Source: JAVBRA01 sp031548435 (GTDB lineage: Bacteria; Bacteroidota; Bacteroidia; Bacteroidales; Rikenellaceae). Taken from it: 64,000 nt of DNA. Shown one piece after another: positions 6,851-15,545 of this stretch. How positions within the stretch are numbered: position 1 is the stretch's first letter; the number at the start of each line of letters is the position of its first letter. The position numbers and the translations under genes were made by a program. The notes below the pieces were generated by a model. It had not been told where the DNA came from and ran no database searches. It worked only from the letters and a program-made list of their open reading frames with translations. Location: NCBI GenBank assembly GCA_031548435.1, contig JAVBRA010000014.1, positions 1-64,000 of the forward strand, written 5' to 3'.

Positions 6851-9298
6851 ATGGCCGAAACCGTTCCCGCATACCGCCGCTGGCTGCCCCATGTGGTTGC
6901 AGTTCTTGTTTTCATGCTTTTTTCGGTTTGCTATTTTTCGCCTCAATACTCGGGCCGCGCCATTCCCCAGAGCGACGTGGTGATGTACGAGGGGATGCGG
7001 CACGATATCCAGGAGCACCGCGCCCAATATGGCGACGATCCGCAATGGACGGCGGGCATGTTCGGCGGAATGCCGGCCTATACCGTTGAAATGAAATACG
7101 AAGGGCGCCTGGTCAAGAAACTGGCCGACGCCCTGCGCTTTTTGGGCGATCCGGCGTCGCTGTTCTTCATTGCCATGATCGGGTTTTACATCATGCTGCT
7201 TTGCTTTGGCGTGAACCCGTGGTTGGCAATGGCGGGGGGGCTGTCGTTCGGGCTCTCGACCTATTTCTATATCATCATGCAGGTGGGGCACATCACCAAA
7301 ATGATGGCCATTGCCTTCGCCCCGCCCATGATCGGGGCCGTGTGGCTGGCCTACCGGCGCAATATGTGGCTGGGAGTGGCGCTGGCCGGGGTGTGCGCCT
7401 CGATCGAGATCAGCTGTTCGCACCCGCAGATCACCTACTACTTTTTCCTGGCCGTCGCCGCCATGGTGGTCAACGAGTTTGTCGTTGCACTGAAAGAGAA
7501 GCGGCTGCCGAAGTTCGCAAAAACGTCGGCGTTGTTGCTGGTGGCCGGAGTGCTGGCCGTGGGGTCGAACGCCTCGCAGCTCTATTACACCTACAAATAT
7601 TCCAAAGACTCGATGCGCGGGCCCAGCGAACTGGTGTTTGCCGGCGCGGAGGCCGCCAACCAGACCTCGGGGCTCGACAAAGAGTACGCCACGCAATGGA
7701 GCTACGGCAAAATGGAGACGTTCAACCTGTTTATTCCCGATTTGTATGGGGGCAGCTCGTCGAACGTCGTTTCGGAACAGGGGCCGGTGGCCGAGGTGAT
7801 GGCGGGATCGCCCTATCCGTTGGAATATTTCCGGACGTATTGGGGCGAACAGCCGGGAACATCGGGGCCGGTGTACATCGGTGCGGTGGTAATCTTCTTT
7901 GCCGTGCTGGGGATGTTCCTGGTGCGGGGACGCAACAAGTGGTGGATCGTCGCCATTACGGCCCTGACGGTGATGCTCTCGTGGGGAAAAAATTTCATGG
8001 GGCTGACAAGCCTGTTCCTGGACTATTTTCCCGCTTATAATAAGTTCCGGGCCGTGTCGATGATCCTGGTGGTGGCCGAGTGGTCGCTGCCGCTGCTGGC
8101 TTTTCTGGGATTGCAGCGGGTATGGGCCGGCGAAATTGAAAGGAAAGAGTTTGGCAGGGCGTTGAAAAACACGCTTTATATCACGGGCGGCGTGGTGCTG
8201 TTTTTCCTGATACTGGGCGGATCGCTGTTCTCGTTTACGAGCACGGCTGAGAGTGAATGGCCTGCGGTGCTGCGTGCGGCGTTGGCCAAGGAGCGGGCGT
8301 CGATGATGCGGGCCGATGCGTTCCGGTCGTTGGTGTTCGTACTGCTGTCGGCCGGGTTGGTATGGGCCTTCTATGGCGCAAAGGTCAAACGGTGGGTGTT
8401 TGTGGTATTGCTGAGCGGACTGGTGTTGGCCGACATGGTTCCGGTTAACCTTAAATATTTGAACCATCGCAGTTTTGTGGAGAAAGAAGCGGCGCTTGCG
8501 GTGTCTCCGACTCAAACCGACCTGGCGATCATGGCCGATCCGGATCCCGATTTCAGGGTGTTGAACCGGACGGTGAGCACGTTCAACGATGCCACCACCT
8601 CTTATTTCCACAAGTCGATCGGGGGATATCACGGCGCAAAACTGGGCCGCTATCAGGAGATGATCGACCGCTACTTCCTGCAACCGGCCGGGGAGAAAGA
8701 CCCGGCGCGGCAGCAACTGCTGATGCAGGGCAATATGAATATGCTGAACATGCTCAATACCAAATACATCATCGATCGCGGCGAAGACGGCGCCGAGGCG
8801 GCCTATGTGAACGACGGCGCGCTGGGGCACGCCTGGTTCGTGGATGCGGTGAAGATCGCGGCCAATGCCAACGAAGAGCTGGATGCGGTGGCCGAGATCG
8901 ACCCATCTACGGAAGCGGTGGTGGACAGGCGATTCGAGAGCCAGCTCTCGGCCGCGGACTATGTGGTGGACAGCACGGCGTCGATCGTGTTGACCGACTA
9001 CCGCCTGAACCACCTGACTTACGAAACGTCGAACGATCGTGCGGGGCTGGCCGTTTTCTCGGAAATCTATTACGCGTTCGGGTGGAAAGCCTACCTCGAC
9101 GGGGCGGAGGTGCCGCACATGAGGGCCGACTACATCCTTCGGGCAATGGAAATACCGGCGGGGGTGCACAAGGTGGAGTTTGTGTACTCGGCGCCGAATT
9201 TCAGAACAATCACGAATATCACGCTGTTATGCTCGCTGCTGCTGATTGCAGGGGTTGCGGGCGTGGCGGTCTATTACACGGTTAAAAAGAAGAAATAA
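6851..9298 (+). CDS. YfhO-like multi-spanning membrane protein
   Basis: An 815-residue integral membrane protein. After MAETVPAYRRW there is a first transmembrane segment, then an extracytoplasmic loop with SPQYSGRAIPQSDVV and GDDPQWTAGMFGGMPAY, the pattern of YfhO/GT-C-like proteins. About ten further hydrophobic segments occupy residues 120-560, and a soluble C-terminal domain (about 570-790) precedes a last helix and a lysine-rich tail. YfhO-family proteins are thought to take part in glycosylation of cell-surface polymers such as lipoteichoic acid in Firmicutes; the Bacteroidetes members are uncharacterised. The stop overlaps the ftsX start (TAATG), so translation is probably coupled. The start at 6851 is supported by homologous length and a near-consensus TTACTTTG about 25 bases upstream. 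Confidence 0.8.
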   Translation: MAETVPAYRRWLPHVVAVLVFMLFSVCYFSPQYSGRAIPQSDVVMYEGMRHDIQEHRAQYGDDPQWTAGMFGGMPAYTVEMKYEGRLVKKLADALRFLGDPASLFFIAMIGFYIMLLCFGVNPWLAMAGGLSFGLSTYFYIIMQVGHITKMMAIAFAPPMIGAVWLAYRRNMWLGVALAGVCASIEISCSHPQITYYFFLAVAAMVVNEFVVALKEKRLPKFAKTSALLLVAGVLAVGSNASQLYYTYKYSKDSMRGPSELVFAGAEAANQTSGLDKEYATQWSYGKMETFNLFIPDLYGGSSSNVVSEQGPVAEVMAGSPYPLEYFRTYWGEQPGTSGPVYIGAVVIFFAVLGMFLVRGRNKWWIVAITALTVMLSWGKNFMGLTSLFLDYFPAYNKFRAVSMILVVAEWSLPLLAFLGLQRVWAGEIERKEFGRALKNTLYITGGVVLFFLILGGSLFSFTSTAESEWPAVLRAALAKERASMMRADAFRSLVFVLLSAGLVWAFYGAKVKRWVFVVLLSGLVLADMVPVNLKYLNHRSFVEKEAALAVSPTQTDLAIMADPDPDFRVLNRTVSTFNDATTSYFHKSIGGYHGAKLGRYQEMIDRYFLQPAGEKDPARQQLLMQGNMNMLNMLNTKYIIDRGEDGAEAAYVNDGALGHAWFVDAVKIAANANEELDAVAEIDPSTEAVVDRRFESQLSAADYVVDSTASIVLTDYRLNHLTYETSNDRAGLAVFSEIYYAFGWKAYLDGAEVPHMRADYILRAMEIPAGVHKVEFVYSAPNFRTITNITLLCSLLLIAGVAGVAVYYTVKKKK

Positions 9299-10173
9299 TG
9301 TCGGGACAGAAGCAAATTCAGAGAAAAGTACGCACCGCCTACGCCGTTTCGACGGTGAGTGTGTCGTTGGTGTTGTTCCTGCTGGGGGCGGTGGCTTATC
9401 TTATATTCAACGCCCGCGCCGCCTCCACGTCGATGAAAGAGAATGTGGGGATGTCGCTGCTGCTGCGCGACGATATCAGCGGCGAGCAGAAAAGCGCGGT
9501 CGAAAAGCGGCTGACGCCCGAAAACGGTGTGAGGGGTTTCAAGTACCTGAGCAAGGACGATGCCCTGAAAGATTACCTCTCGTACGGTGGCGAGGACTTC
9601 ACCGACGTGCTGGACGAGAATCCGCTGCCGGCCTCGTACGAGATCTATATGCTGCCGGCCTATACCGCGACCGACTCGCTGCGGAAAATGGAGCGGCGTT
9701 TCTCGGCTTGGGAAGGGGTGGACGGCGTGCTGTTCCAGGGCCAGGTGGTGAGCGGTGTGATGTCGGGGCTGAACACCGTCAACCTGATCATGCTCTTTTT
9801 CGGGGCGGCGCTGCTGGTGATCTCGATCATGCTGGTGAACAACACCATCCGGATGTCGGTGTTCTCGAAGCGGTTCCTGATCAACACCATGAAGCTGGTG
9901 GGGGCCACCGGAGGGTTCATCCGCCGGCCCTTTGTGCTCAAGGCGCTGTGGCAGGGCGTGTGGTCGGCGCTGATTGCCGTGGGGCTGATCGTGGTGATGA
10001 TCCTGGCCATCAACCGGGGGCTGCCCGAGGCGGGGATGATCAACGATCCGATGCAGGTGGGCATATTGGCCGGGGGGATCTTTGTGCTGGGGATCTCGAT
10101 CTGTATCATCTTCACGCTTTTTGCCGTTAATAAATACATCCGGCTCAAGAGCAACGGCATTTATGTGTTTTGA
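9298..10173 (+). CDS. ftsX: Cell division protein FtsX
   Basis: A 291-residue ABC-permease-like protein: transmembrane helix at about 20-40, an extracytoplasmic domain (about 41-165) with the FtsX-type segment around SKDDALKDYL, then three C-terminal helices (about 170-195, 220-245, 262-282). FtsX with the ATPase FtsE controls peptidoglycan hydrolases at the division site through the periplasmic loop. ftsE is not in the window, which is usual in Bacteroidetes. It follows the YfhO-like gene with one-base overlap and leads the conserved Bacteroidetes order ftsX-DUF3098-uppP-truB-queA, all on one strand with tiny gaps or overlaps. Confidence 0.92.
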   Translation: MSGQKQIQRKVRTAYAVSTVSVSLVLFLLGAVAYLIFNARAASTSMKENVGMSLLLRDDISGEQKSAVEKRLTPENGVRGFKYLSKDDALKDYLSYGGEDFTDVLDENPLPASYEIYMLPAYTATDSLRKMERRFSAWEGVDGVLFQGQVVSGVMSGLNTVNLIMLFFGAALLVISIMLVNNTIRMSVFSKRFLINTMKLVGATGGFIRRPFVLKALWQGVWSALIAVGLIVVMILAINRGLPEAGMINDPMQVGILAGGIFVLGISICIIFTLFAVNKYIRLKSNGIYVF

Positions 10174-10266
10174 CGCTGCCGGGGCATATTCCGGCAAACG
10201 GTTTCGCAGCAACAGGAATCTGAAAATTATGAAACAAAACACCTCTGGGGTGAAAACATCGACGAT

Positions 10267-10530
10267 ATGAAAGGGACAGTGAAAAAAGAAGAACAACCGG
10301 CACAGGGTTTCGCGCTCGGGCCGCAGAACTACCTGCTGATGGCCATCGGGTTCGGCGTCATCGTGCTGGGATTTGTGCTCATGGCCGGAGGCGGCAGCGA
10401 CGATCCCAATGTGTTCAGCGACAAGATATTCAGTTTCCGCCGGGTGACTCTTGCCCCGATGGTGGTGCTGGCGGGGTTTCTGTTTGAGATCTATGCCATT
10501 ATGAAGAAAGATAAGGGGCGCAAGGCATGA
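10267..10530 (+). CDS. DUF3098 small membrane protein
   Basis: An 87-residue protein with two hydrophobic segments (about 20-40 and 58-78) separated by a short Ser/Asp-rich loop that includes FSDKIFSFRRVTLAP, the recognisable DUF3098 core. Function unknown. It is almost always found between ftsX and uppP in this phylum, which hints at a role in envelope assembly or division (inference). Its stop codon overlaps the uppP start (ATGA). Confidence 0.85.
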   Translation: MKGTVKKEEQPAQGFALGPQNYLLMAIGFGVIVLGFVLMAGGGSDDPNVFSDKIFSFRRVTLAPMVVLAGFLFEIYAIMKKDKGRKA

Positions 10531-11318
10531 CCGCTCTCGAATCGATTGTGCTCGGCATTCTCCAGGGATTGACCGAGTTTCTGCCTGTGAGCAGCAGCGG
10601 GCACCTGATCATCGGCAAAGAGATCTTTGGCATCAACGACGGCGGCACGGCGTTCGAGATCGTTGTCCATGCCGGGACGGTGATGAGCACGATTTTCGTT
10701 TTCAGGAAAGAGATCGCGCGGTTGCTGTCGGCGTTTTTCAGGTTCAGGTACAGCGACGAGATGGGGTTTGTGATCAAGATCCTGATCTCGATGCTGCCGA
10801 TTATGATGGTGGCCCTGTTTTCGATGGATTATATCGAATCGCTTTATGGCGGAAACAACCTGATAATTGTTGGCTTTGCGCTGTTGATGACTGCCATGCT
10901 GCTGACATTCACCCATTTCAGGAAATCGAACGACAGGCCCATTACCTCGGGCAATGCGTTCGTGATCGGAATTGCGCAGGCGTTGGCCGTGATCCCGGGG
11001 CTTTCGCGCTCGGGGGCAACCATCTCCACCGGGCTGTTGCTGGGCAACCGGCGCGAGGAAGTGGCGCGGTTCTCGTTCCTGATGGTGTTGATCCCGATTC
11101 TGGGCGAAACGGCTTTGAAGCTGTTCAAGGGCGAGTTCGCACCTGCGGCATCGGGAATTTCGACGATTGCGTTGGCGTGCGGCTTTTTGGCAGCGTTTGT
11201 CTCGGGCGTATTTGCGTGCCGGGCCATGATCGCGCTGGTGAAACGGAGCAGTCTGGTGTGGTTCGCAGCCTATTGTGCCGTGGTCGGAACGGCGGTTTTA
11301 ATCTATGTCTATGCGTAA
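10527..11318 (+). CDS. uppP: Undecaprenyl-diphosphate phosphatase
   Basis: A 263-residue integral membrane enzyme with two signature blocks: QGLTEFLPVSSSGH (residues 12-25) and PGLSRSGATIS (about 155-165), which carry the catalytic Glu, Ser and Arg of the BacA/UppP family. It removes the distal phosphate of undecaprenyl diphosphate to regenerate the lipid carrier for peptidoglycan and other surface polymers. About eight membrane helices. Length is typical. It overlaps DUF3098 upstream by four bases and truB downstream by 14, so it sits in the middle of a tightly coupled operon. Confidence 0.96.
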   Translation: MTALESIVLGILQGLTEFLPVSSSGHLIIGKEIFGINDGGTAFEIVVHAGTVMSTIFVFRKEIARLLSAFFRFRYSDEMGFVIKILISMLPIMMVALFSMDYIESLYGGNNLIIVGFALLMTAMLLTFTHFRKSNDRPITSGNAFVIGIAQALAVIPGLSRSGATISTGLLLGNRREEVARFSFLMVLIPILGETALKLFKGEFAPAASGISTIALACGFLAAFVSGVFACRAMIALVKRSSLVWFAAYCAVVGTAVLIYVYA

Positions 11319-12024
11319 AATTTTCGACGAACATACTAAGTTCGAGGACGGTCACGTTTTATCGATCGACAAACCGTATGAATGGACATCGGCCGATGTG
11401 GTGAGGAAAATCAAAAACCTGCTGCGCGGGGCCGGCCATAAGAAGATTAAGATAGGACACGCCGGAACGCTCGACCCGCTTGCGACCGGTGTATTGCTCG
11501 TATGCGTGGGCAAAGCGACCAAGCGGGTGAACGAGTTACAGGCTGAGGAGAAGGAGTATGTCGCTGAAATCACCCTGGGGGCTACGACCCCGAGTTACGA
11601 TCTGGAGCATCCCATCGATGCGACCTACCCTTATGAACATATCACCGAAGAGGCGGTGCGGAGCGCGCTTGAGGGCTTTCTCGGCGAGCAGGAGCAGTTG
11701 CCTCCGGTCTACTCGGCCAAGCTGATCGACGGCAAACGGGCCTACGACTACGCCCGCGCCGGGAAAGAAGTCGAGATGCGCATGGCCGTTATCTCGATCT
11801 ATGATGCGGAGTTGCTGCGGTTCGACCTGCCGCGTGTGACGGTGCGCCTGCGGTGCAGCAAAGGCACCTACGTCCGCTCGTTAGCCAGGGATCTGGGCAG
11901 CCGGCTCGGAAGCGGCGGACACCTGACGGCCCTGCGGCGTACGGCAAGCGGCGGTTACCGGGCCGACGAGAGCCTTGCACTGGAAGAAATTGTGAAAAAT
12001 TTCGAAGAACTGAAACAAAACTAA
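11305..12024 (+). CDS. truB: tRNA pseudouridine(55) synthase
   Basis: A 239-residue enzyme converting U55 of tRNA to pseudouridine. The catalytic Asp lies in GHAGTLDPLATG (Asp57 counting from 11305), and RCSKGTYVRSLARDLG (about 180-195) is the second conserved block. It is the short TruB form, with no added C-terminal PUA domain. The start at 11305 lies inside uppP; an alternative ATG at 11311 would remove two residues. Operon partner of uppP and probably queA, 55 bases downstream. Confidence 0.96.
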   Translation: MSMRKIFDEHTKFEDGHVLSIDKPYEWTSADVVRKIKNLLRGAGHKKIKIGHAGTLDPLATGVLLVCVGKATKRVNELQAEEKEYVAEITLGATTPSYDLEHPIDATYPYEHITEEAVRSALEGFLGEQEQLPPVYSAKLIDGKRAYDYARAGKEVEMRMAVISIYDAELLRFDLPRVTVRLRCSKGTYVRSLARDLGSRLGSGGHLTALRRTASGGYRADESLALEEIVKNFEELKQN

Positions 12025-12079
12025 CTTTTCCACGTATATATTATATTGACCGTTTACCTTAATTATAAGGAATCTCCCG

Positions 12080-13129
12080 ATGAAACTTTCGCAGTACAAC
12101 TACAATTACTCTCCCTCGCTCATGGCCAAGTATCCGGCCGAGAACCGCGACGAGTCGCGCATGATGGTGATCGACCGCAAGACGGGCGGCATCGAGCACA
12201 AAACCTTCAAGGACGTGATCAACTACTTCAGGGAGGGCGATGTGATGATTGTCAACAACACGAAGGTGTTTCCCGCCCGTCTTTACGGCAACAAGGAGAA
12301 AACCGGCGCCGAGATCGAAATATCGTTGCTGCGCGAGCTCAACCGCGAGCAACGCCTGTGGGACGTGCTGGTGGAGCCGGCGCGCAAGATCCGCATCGGT
12401 AACAAACTCTATTTCGGCGAAGACGACCTGCTGGTGGCCGAGGTGATCGACAACACTACATCGCGCGGGCGCACGCTGCGCTTCCTGTTCGACGGCGACT
12501 ACGAACAATTCAAGGAAACGCTTTACCGCATGGGTGAAATTCCGCTGCCCAAATCGGTGCGTCCCAAAGTAGAAGATATTGATAAAGAGCGCTATCAGAG
12601 CATTTTTGCCCGGCACGAAGGGGCCGTGGCCGCGCCGACCTCGAATTTGCATTTCAGCAAGCACCTGGTGAAGCGGCTCGAAATTCTGGGCGTGAACCTG
12701 GCCCAGATCACGCTGCATCTGGGGTTGGGTAATTTCCGCCAGGTCGACGTCGAAGACCTGACCAAGCACAAAATGGATTCGGAGCAGATCAGGATCGAAG
12801 CCGAAGCAGCCGAAGTTGTCAATGCGGCCAAGCGGAATAACCGGAAAGTGTGCGCCGTGGGCACGACCGTCATGCGCACCATCGAAAGTTCGGTGTCGAC
12901 CAACGGCGAGATCAAACCGTGCGATTGCTGGACCAACAAGTTTATTTTCCCTCCCTATGAATTCAGCGTGGCCTCGTCGATGATCACCAATTTCCATATG
13001 CCTCATTCGACGCAGTTGATGATGGTGTCGGCCTTTGCCGGGTTCGACCTGCTGATGAAAGCGTACCAGGTGGCCATCGACGAGGGGTATCGCTTCGGAA
13101 CGTATGGCGACGCGATGCTTATTTTGTAG
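12080..13129 (+). CDS. queA: S-adenosylmethionine:tRNA ribosyltransferase-isomerase
   Basis: A 349-residue enzyme that transfers and rearranges the ribosyl part of SAM onto 7-aminomethyl-7-deazaguanine in tRNA to give epoxyqueuosine. Recognisable blocks: MIVNNTKVFPARLYG (about residues 54-68), the segment IFARHEGAVAAPTSNLHF (about 174-191) and FHMPHSTQLMMVSAF (about 303-317). Length is typical. The 55-base spacer to truB is A/T-rich. No other queuosine gene is in the window. Confidence 0.95.
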   Translation: MKLSQYNYNYSPSLMAKYPAENRDESRMMVIDRKTGGIEHKTFKDVINYFREGDVMIVNNTKVFPARLYGNKEKTGAEIEISLLRELNREQRLWDVLVEPARKIRIGNKLYFGEDDLLVAEVIDNTTSRGRTLRFLFDGDYEQFKETLYRMGEIPLPKSVRPKVEDIDKERYQSIFARHEGAVAAPTSNLHFSKHLVKRLEILGVNLAQITLHLGLGNFRQVDVEDLTKHKMDSEQIRIEAEAAEVVNAAKRNNRKVCAVGTTVMRTIESSVSTNGEIKPCDCWTNKFIFPPYEFSVASSMITNFHMPHSTQLMMVSAFAGFDLLMKAYQVAIDEGYRFGTYGDAMLIL

Positions 13130-13195
13130 AACGTTATTCCGGCTGCCAGGGGAGAAATACCCGCCCCGGCGGTTTTTGTCCGGGAAAGATTGGTT

Positions 13196-13225
13196 TTGAG
13201 AAAACCGATATTTTCAGTAAATTTG
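13196..13225 (+). promoter_or_regulatory. Consensus promoter upstream of the GlgA-like gene
   Basis: TTG (13196-13198), 19-base spacer, TAAATTTG (13218-13225), 27 bases before the ATG. Exact match to the phylum consensus. Confidence 0.85.
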
Positions 13226-13252
13226 TGAAACACTACCATTAGCGTTACTCTC

Positions 13253-14059
13253 ATGAGCAATAAAAACATCCTTTACGTCTGCCAGGAAATATCCCCTTAT
13301 GTTTCGGACTCTCCGACGGCCCTGGCTGCAAGGTATCTTGCGCAGGATATGCAGGAGCGGGGAATGTCGGTGCGCACGTTCATGCCGTGCTTCGGGTCGA
13401 TCAACGAAAGGCGCAACCAGCTCCATGAGGTGAAACGTTTTTATGGAATGAATCTGATCGTCAATAACAGTGACTATCAGTTGATTATAAAAGTGGCGTC
13501 GATTCCCGTGTCGCGCGTTCAGATCTATTTTATCGATAACGAAGACTTTTTTAAGCGTAAATACGTTTTAAAAGATGAAAACGGGGAGTTTTTCGCGGAT
13601 AACGATGAACGCGCCATGTTCTTTGCGCGCGGGGTGCTGGAGACGGTCAAAAAGTTGCGCTGGATGCCCGATGTTGTCCACTGCCACGGATGGTTTTCGG
13701 CGATAGTGCCCGCGTATATCCGGGAAGTGTTTGCGGAAGATCCGCTGTTTACCAGGACAAAGATCGTGGTGTCGCTGTACGACGACGAATTTCCGGGGCA
13801 GTTCAACGCCGAACTCGACGCGAAACTGGCCGGAGACGGAATAGGCCGGGAAAGCCTTGCAGTGCTCGAAAAACCGGATTACGCAAGTCTGATGAAGTTT
13901 GCCCTGTCGTATGCCGACGGCGTTATCTACTGCACGGACAAGGTGCCTGAGCAGGTAAGGAAATTTGTCGCCGGGCGGAAAATCCCCGTTCTCGAATACA
14001 CAGGGAACGAAGAACGGGGAGTTGATTATGTTGAATTGTATGATAAAATTACGGGATAA
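13253..14059 (+). CDS. Glycogen/starch synthase-like protein, N-terminal (GT5) domain only
   Basis: 268 residues against about 480 for full GlgA. The start NILYVCQEISPYVSDSP resembles the first strand of GT5 enzymes, but the ADP-glucose-binding Lys-x-Gly-Gly motif expected there is missing (VSDSPTAL instead). DVVHCHGWFSAIVPAYIRE (about 144-162) is the well-kept GT5 block. The C-terminal GT-B domain with the second nucleotide-sugar site is absent, so catalysis is unlikely without a partner. This single-domain form is widespread in Bacteroidetes, so it is a lineage trait and not a local truncation (recalled, not searched). The C terminus overlaps the start of the DUF4270 gene, which suggests translational coupling. 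Confidence 0.8.
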   Translation: MSNKNILYVCQEISPYVSDSPTALAARYLAQDMQERGMSVRTFMPCFGSINERRNQLHEVKRFYGMNLIVNNSDYQLIIKVASIPVSRVQIYFIDNEDFFKRKYVLKDENGEFFADNDERAMFFARGVLETVKKLRWMPDVVHCHGWFSAIVPAYIREVFAEDPLFTRTKIVVSLYDDEFPGQFNAELDAKLAGDGIGRESLAVLEKPDYASLMKFALSYADGVIYCTDKVPEQVRKFVAGRKIPVLEYTGNEERGVDYVELYDKITG

Positions 14060-15419
14060 ATTGATTCTGAAAAAAACAGGGCGGGTGTTTTTGTCCGCAG
14101 TGGCTGTCGTTGCAGCTGTTTCTTGTACCAAAGTCGATGATTCGTTGGGAACCGACTTCATTCCCAAGAACAAAAAGATGCAATATGCCGTCGACAATTC
14201 GGTGAAGGTGTTTTCTTATGTGAAAGAGATCGATTCGATCCGGACGACTGTGCTGGGTACGGTGCCTTTCGGGTCGTACACTTCGCCCCGATTCGGAAAT
14301 GTGACGGCCGATTTCGCCGCCCAGATGTATCCCCAGTCGCTGCCCGACTCGTTGTTCGGGAAGAGCGTCGAGATGGATTCGATCGTGTTGTCGCTCTACG
14401 TTTCTTCGTTTGTGGGAGACACCAATGTGGTGCAGATGGGCGAAGTGTATGAGATGTCGAAGCGCCTTTATCGCGATAGTATCTATTATAATAACGAGGA
14501 TCTCGGTCGGTTCGTGACCAGCGGATCGCCCCTGAAGCAGTTCAATTTCAAGGGGCGCGGGCCGTTTGTGGTGACGCTGCCGCAGTCTTACGCGCAAAAA
14601 TTCCTGACGGGCGACGTCTCGAAAACGGGAATGTATGCCAGCGATACGAATTTCTACAAGAAGATCCCGGGCCTTTGTTTCAAAGTCAATACGACGGGTG
14701 ACGCCTCCCCGGTGATCTATACCATCGACCTGAACAAGTCGTACGCGACGCTGTACCTGCGCAACTATGGCAAGGCGTATGTCCACGTGTTCAATTTCGA
14801 GACCTCCGAAACCTCGGGCTCCTCGAACATGAGCGCTTATTGCATCAAAAGGGATTACTCGCTGGCCGATCCCCGGTACGGGTTGGATGTGGCGGCCATC
14901 AACGACAGCGTCAACGAGGCGCCGGTTACCTTTATTACGGGCAACGGAGGGCTGAACACGCTGGTGCGGGTGTCGGAAGAGTCGATCGAGCAGGTGAAAC
15001 AGAGCATCAAGGACAAAGGCTATCGGACGCTGGCGATCCAGTCGGCCACGCTGGAGGTGGATCTCAATTTCTCGAACGGCGAAACGCAGCAGGAGATGAA
15101 TGCGCTGAACAACCAGGCTCCGGCGCGGTTGGGAGCTTATTACCTGTCGGCGATAGGGGCTCCGATCGAAGACTATCTGGTTATGTACGAGTCGAGCACC
15201 AAGGCCATTCCGTTCGGGGGATATATCGACAGGCTCAAGAATGTTTACAGGATGGACATCACCTCTTATATCCAACGGCTTTTCTCGGGCAAGCAAACCG
15301 ACTTCACGTTCGAACTGGCCCCCGACGAATCGTATATGTTCATGTTGTACCACACGGCGCTGAAAGGATCGGCCGAAGGGGGGATGAGGCTTTCGCTGGA
15401 ATACACCATGCTCCGGTAG
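14028..15419 (+). CDS. DUF4270 lipoprotein
   Basis: About 463 residues. A signal region with lipobox VSC (SAVAVVAAVSCTKVDD) places it as a lipoprotein. The segment DDSLGTDFIPKNKKMQ just after the lipidated Cys and TVPFGSYTSPRFG are typical of DUF4270, a family of exported Bacteroidetes proteins without known function. ATG at 14028 or at 14040 are equally possible; both lie inside the preceding GlgA-like gene. A strong terminator follows. Its pairing with the GlgA-like gene recurs in the phylum and hints at a shared, unknown role at the cell surface. Confidence 0.85.
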   Translation: MLNCMIKLRDKLILKKTGRVFLSAVAVVAAVSCTKVDDSLGTDFIPKNKKMQYAVDNSVKVFSYVKEIDSIRTTVLGTVPFGSYTSPRFGNVTADFAAQMYPQSLPDSLFGKSVEMDSIVLSLYVSSFVGDTNVVQMGEVYEMSKRLYRDSIYYNNEDLGRFVTSGSPLKQFNFKGRGPFVVTLPQSYAQKFLTGDVSKTGMYASDTNFYKKIPGLCFKVNTTGDASPVIYTIDLNKSYATLYLRNYGKAYVHVFNFETSETSGSSNMSAYCIKRDYSLADPRYGLDVAAINDSVNEAPVTFITGNGGLNTLVRVSEESIEQVKQSIKDKGYRTLAIQSATLEVDLNFSNGETQQEMNALNNQAPARLGAYYLSAIGAPIEDYLVMYESSTKAIPFGGYIDRLKNVYRMDITSYIQRLFSGKQTDFTFELAPDESYMFMLYHTALKGSAEGGMRLSLEYTMLR

Positions 15420-15460
15420 CTGTGCCGCTCCGGAAGCCACAGAAGACGGGAGAAGTGAGA

Positions 15461-15498
15461 ATCTGTAATGCGAAAAACGTATTACAGATTTTTATTTT
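15461..15498 (+). terminator. Intrinsic terminator after the DUF4270 gene
   Basis: Perfect 10-bp arms AATCTGTAAT (15461-15470) and ATTACAGATT (15481-15490), then TTTATTTT. Confidence 0.9.
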
Positions 15499-15545
15499 GG
15501 GATAAAAAACGGATATTTGCAGAAATTTTTTTTAACAGCTTTGAG

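Noticed and set aside
6776..9169. Very long open frame (about 800 codons) antisense to the YfhO-like gene, and similar long antisense frames over the RND pump, ilvB and acyl-CoA ligase genes
   Set aside because: These are rich in His, Arg, Gly and Pro with no family resemblance, and arise because G/C-ending codons leave few stops on the opposite strand. The sense frames have clear families.
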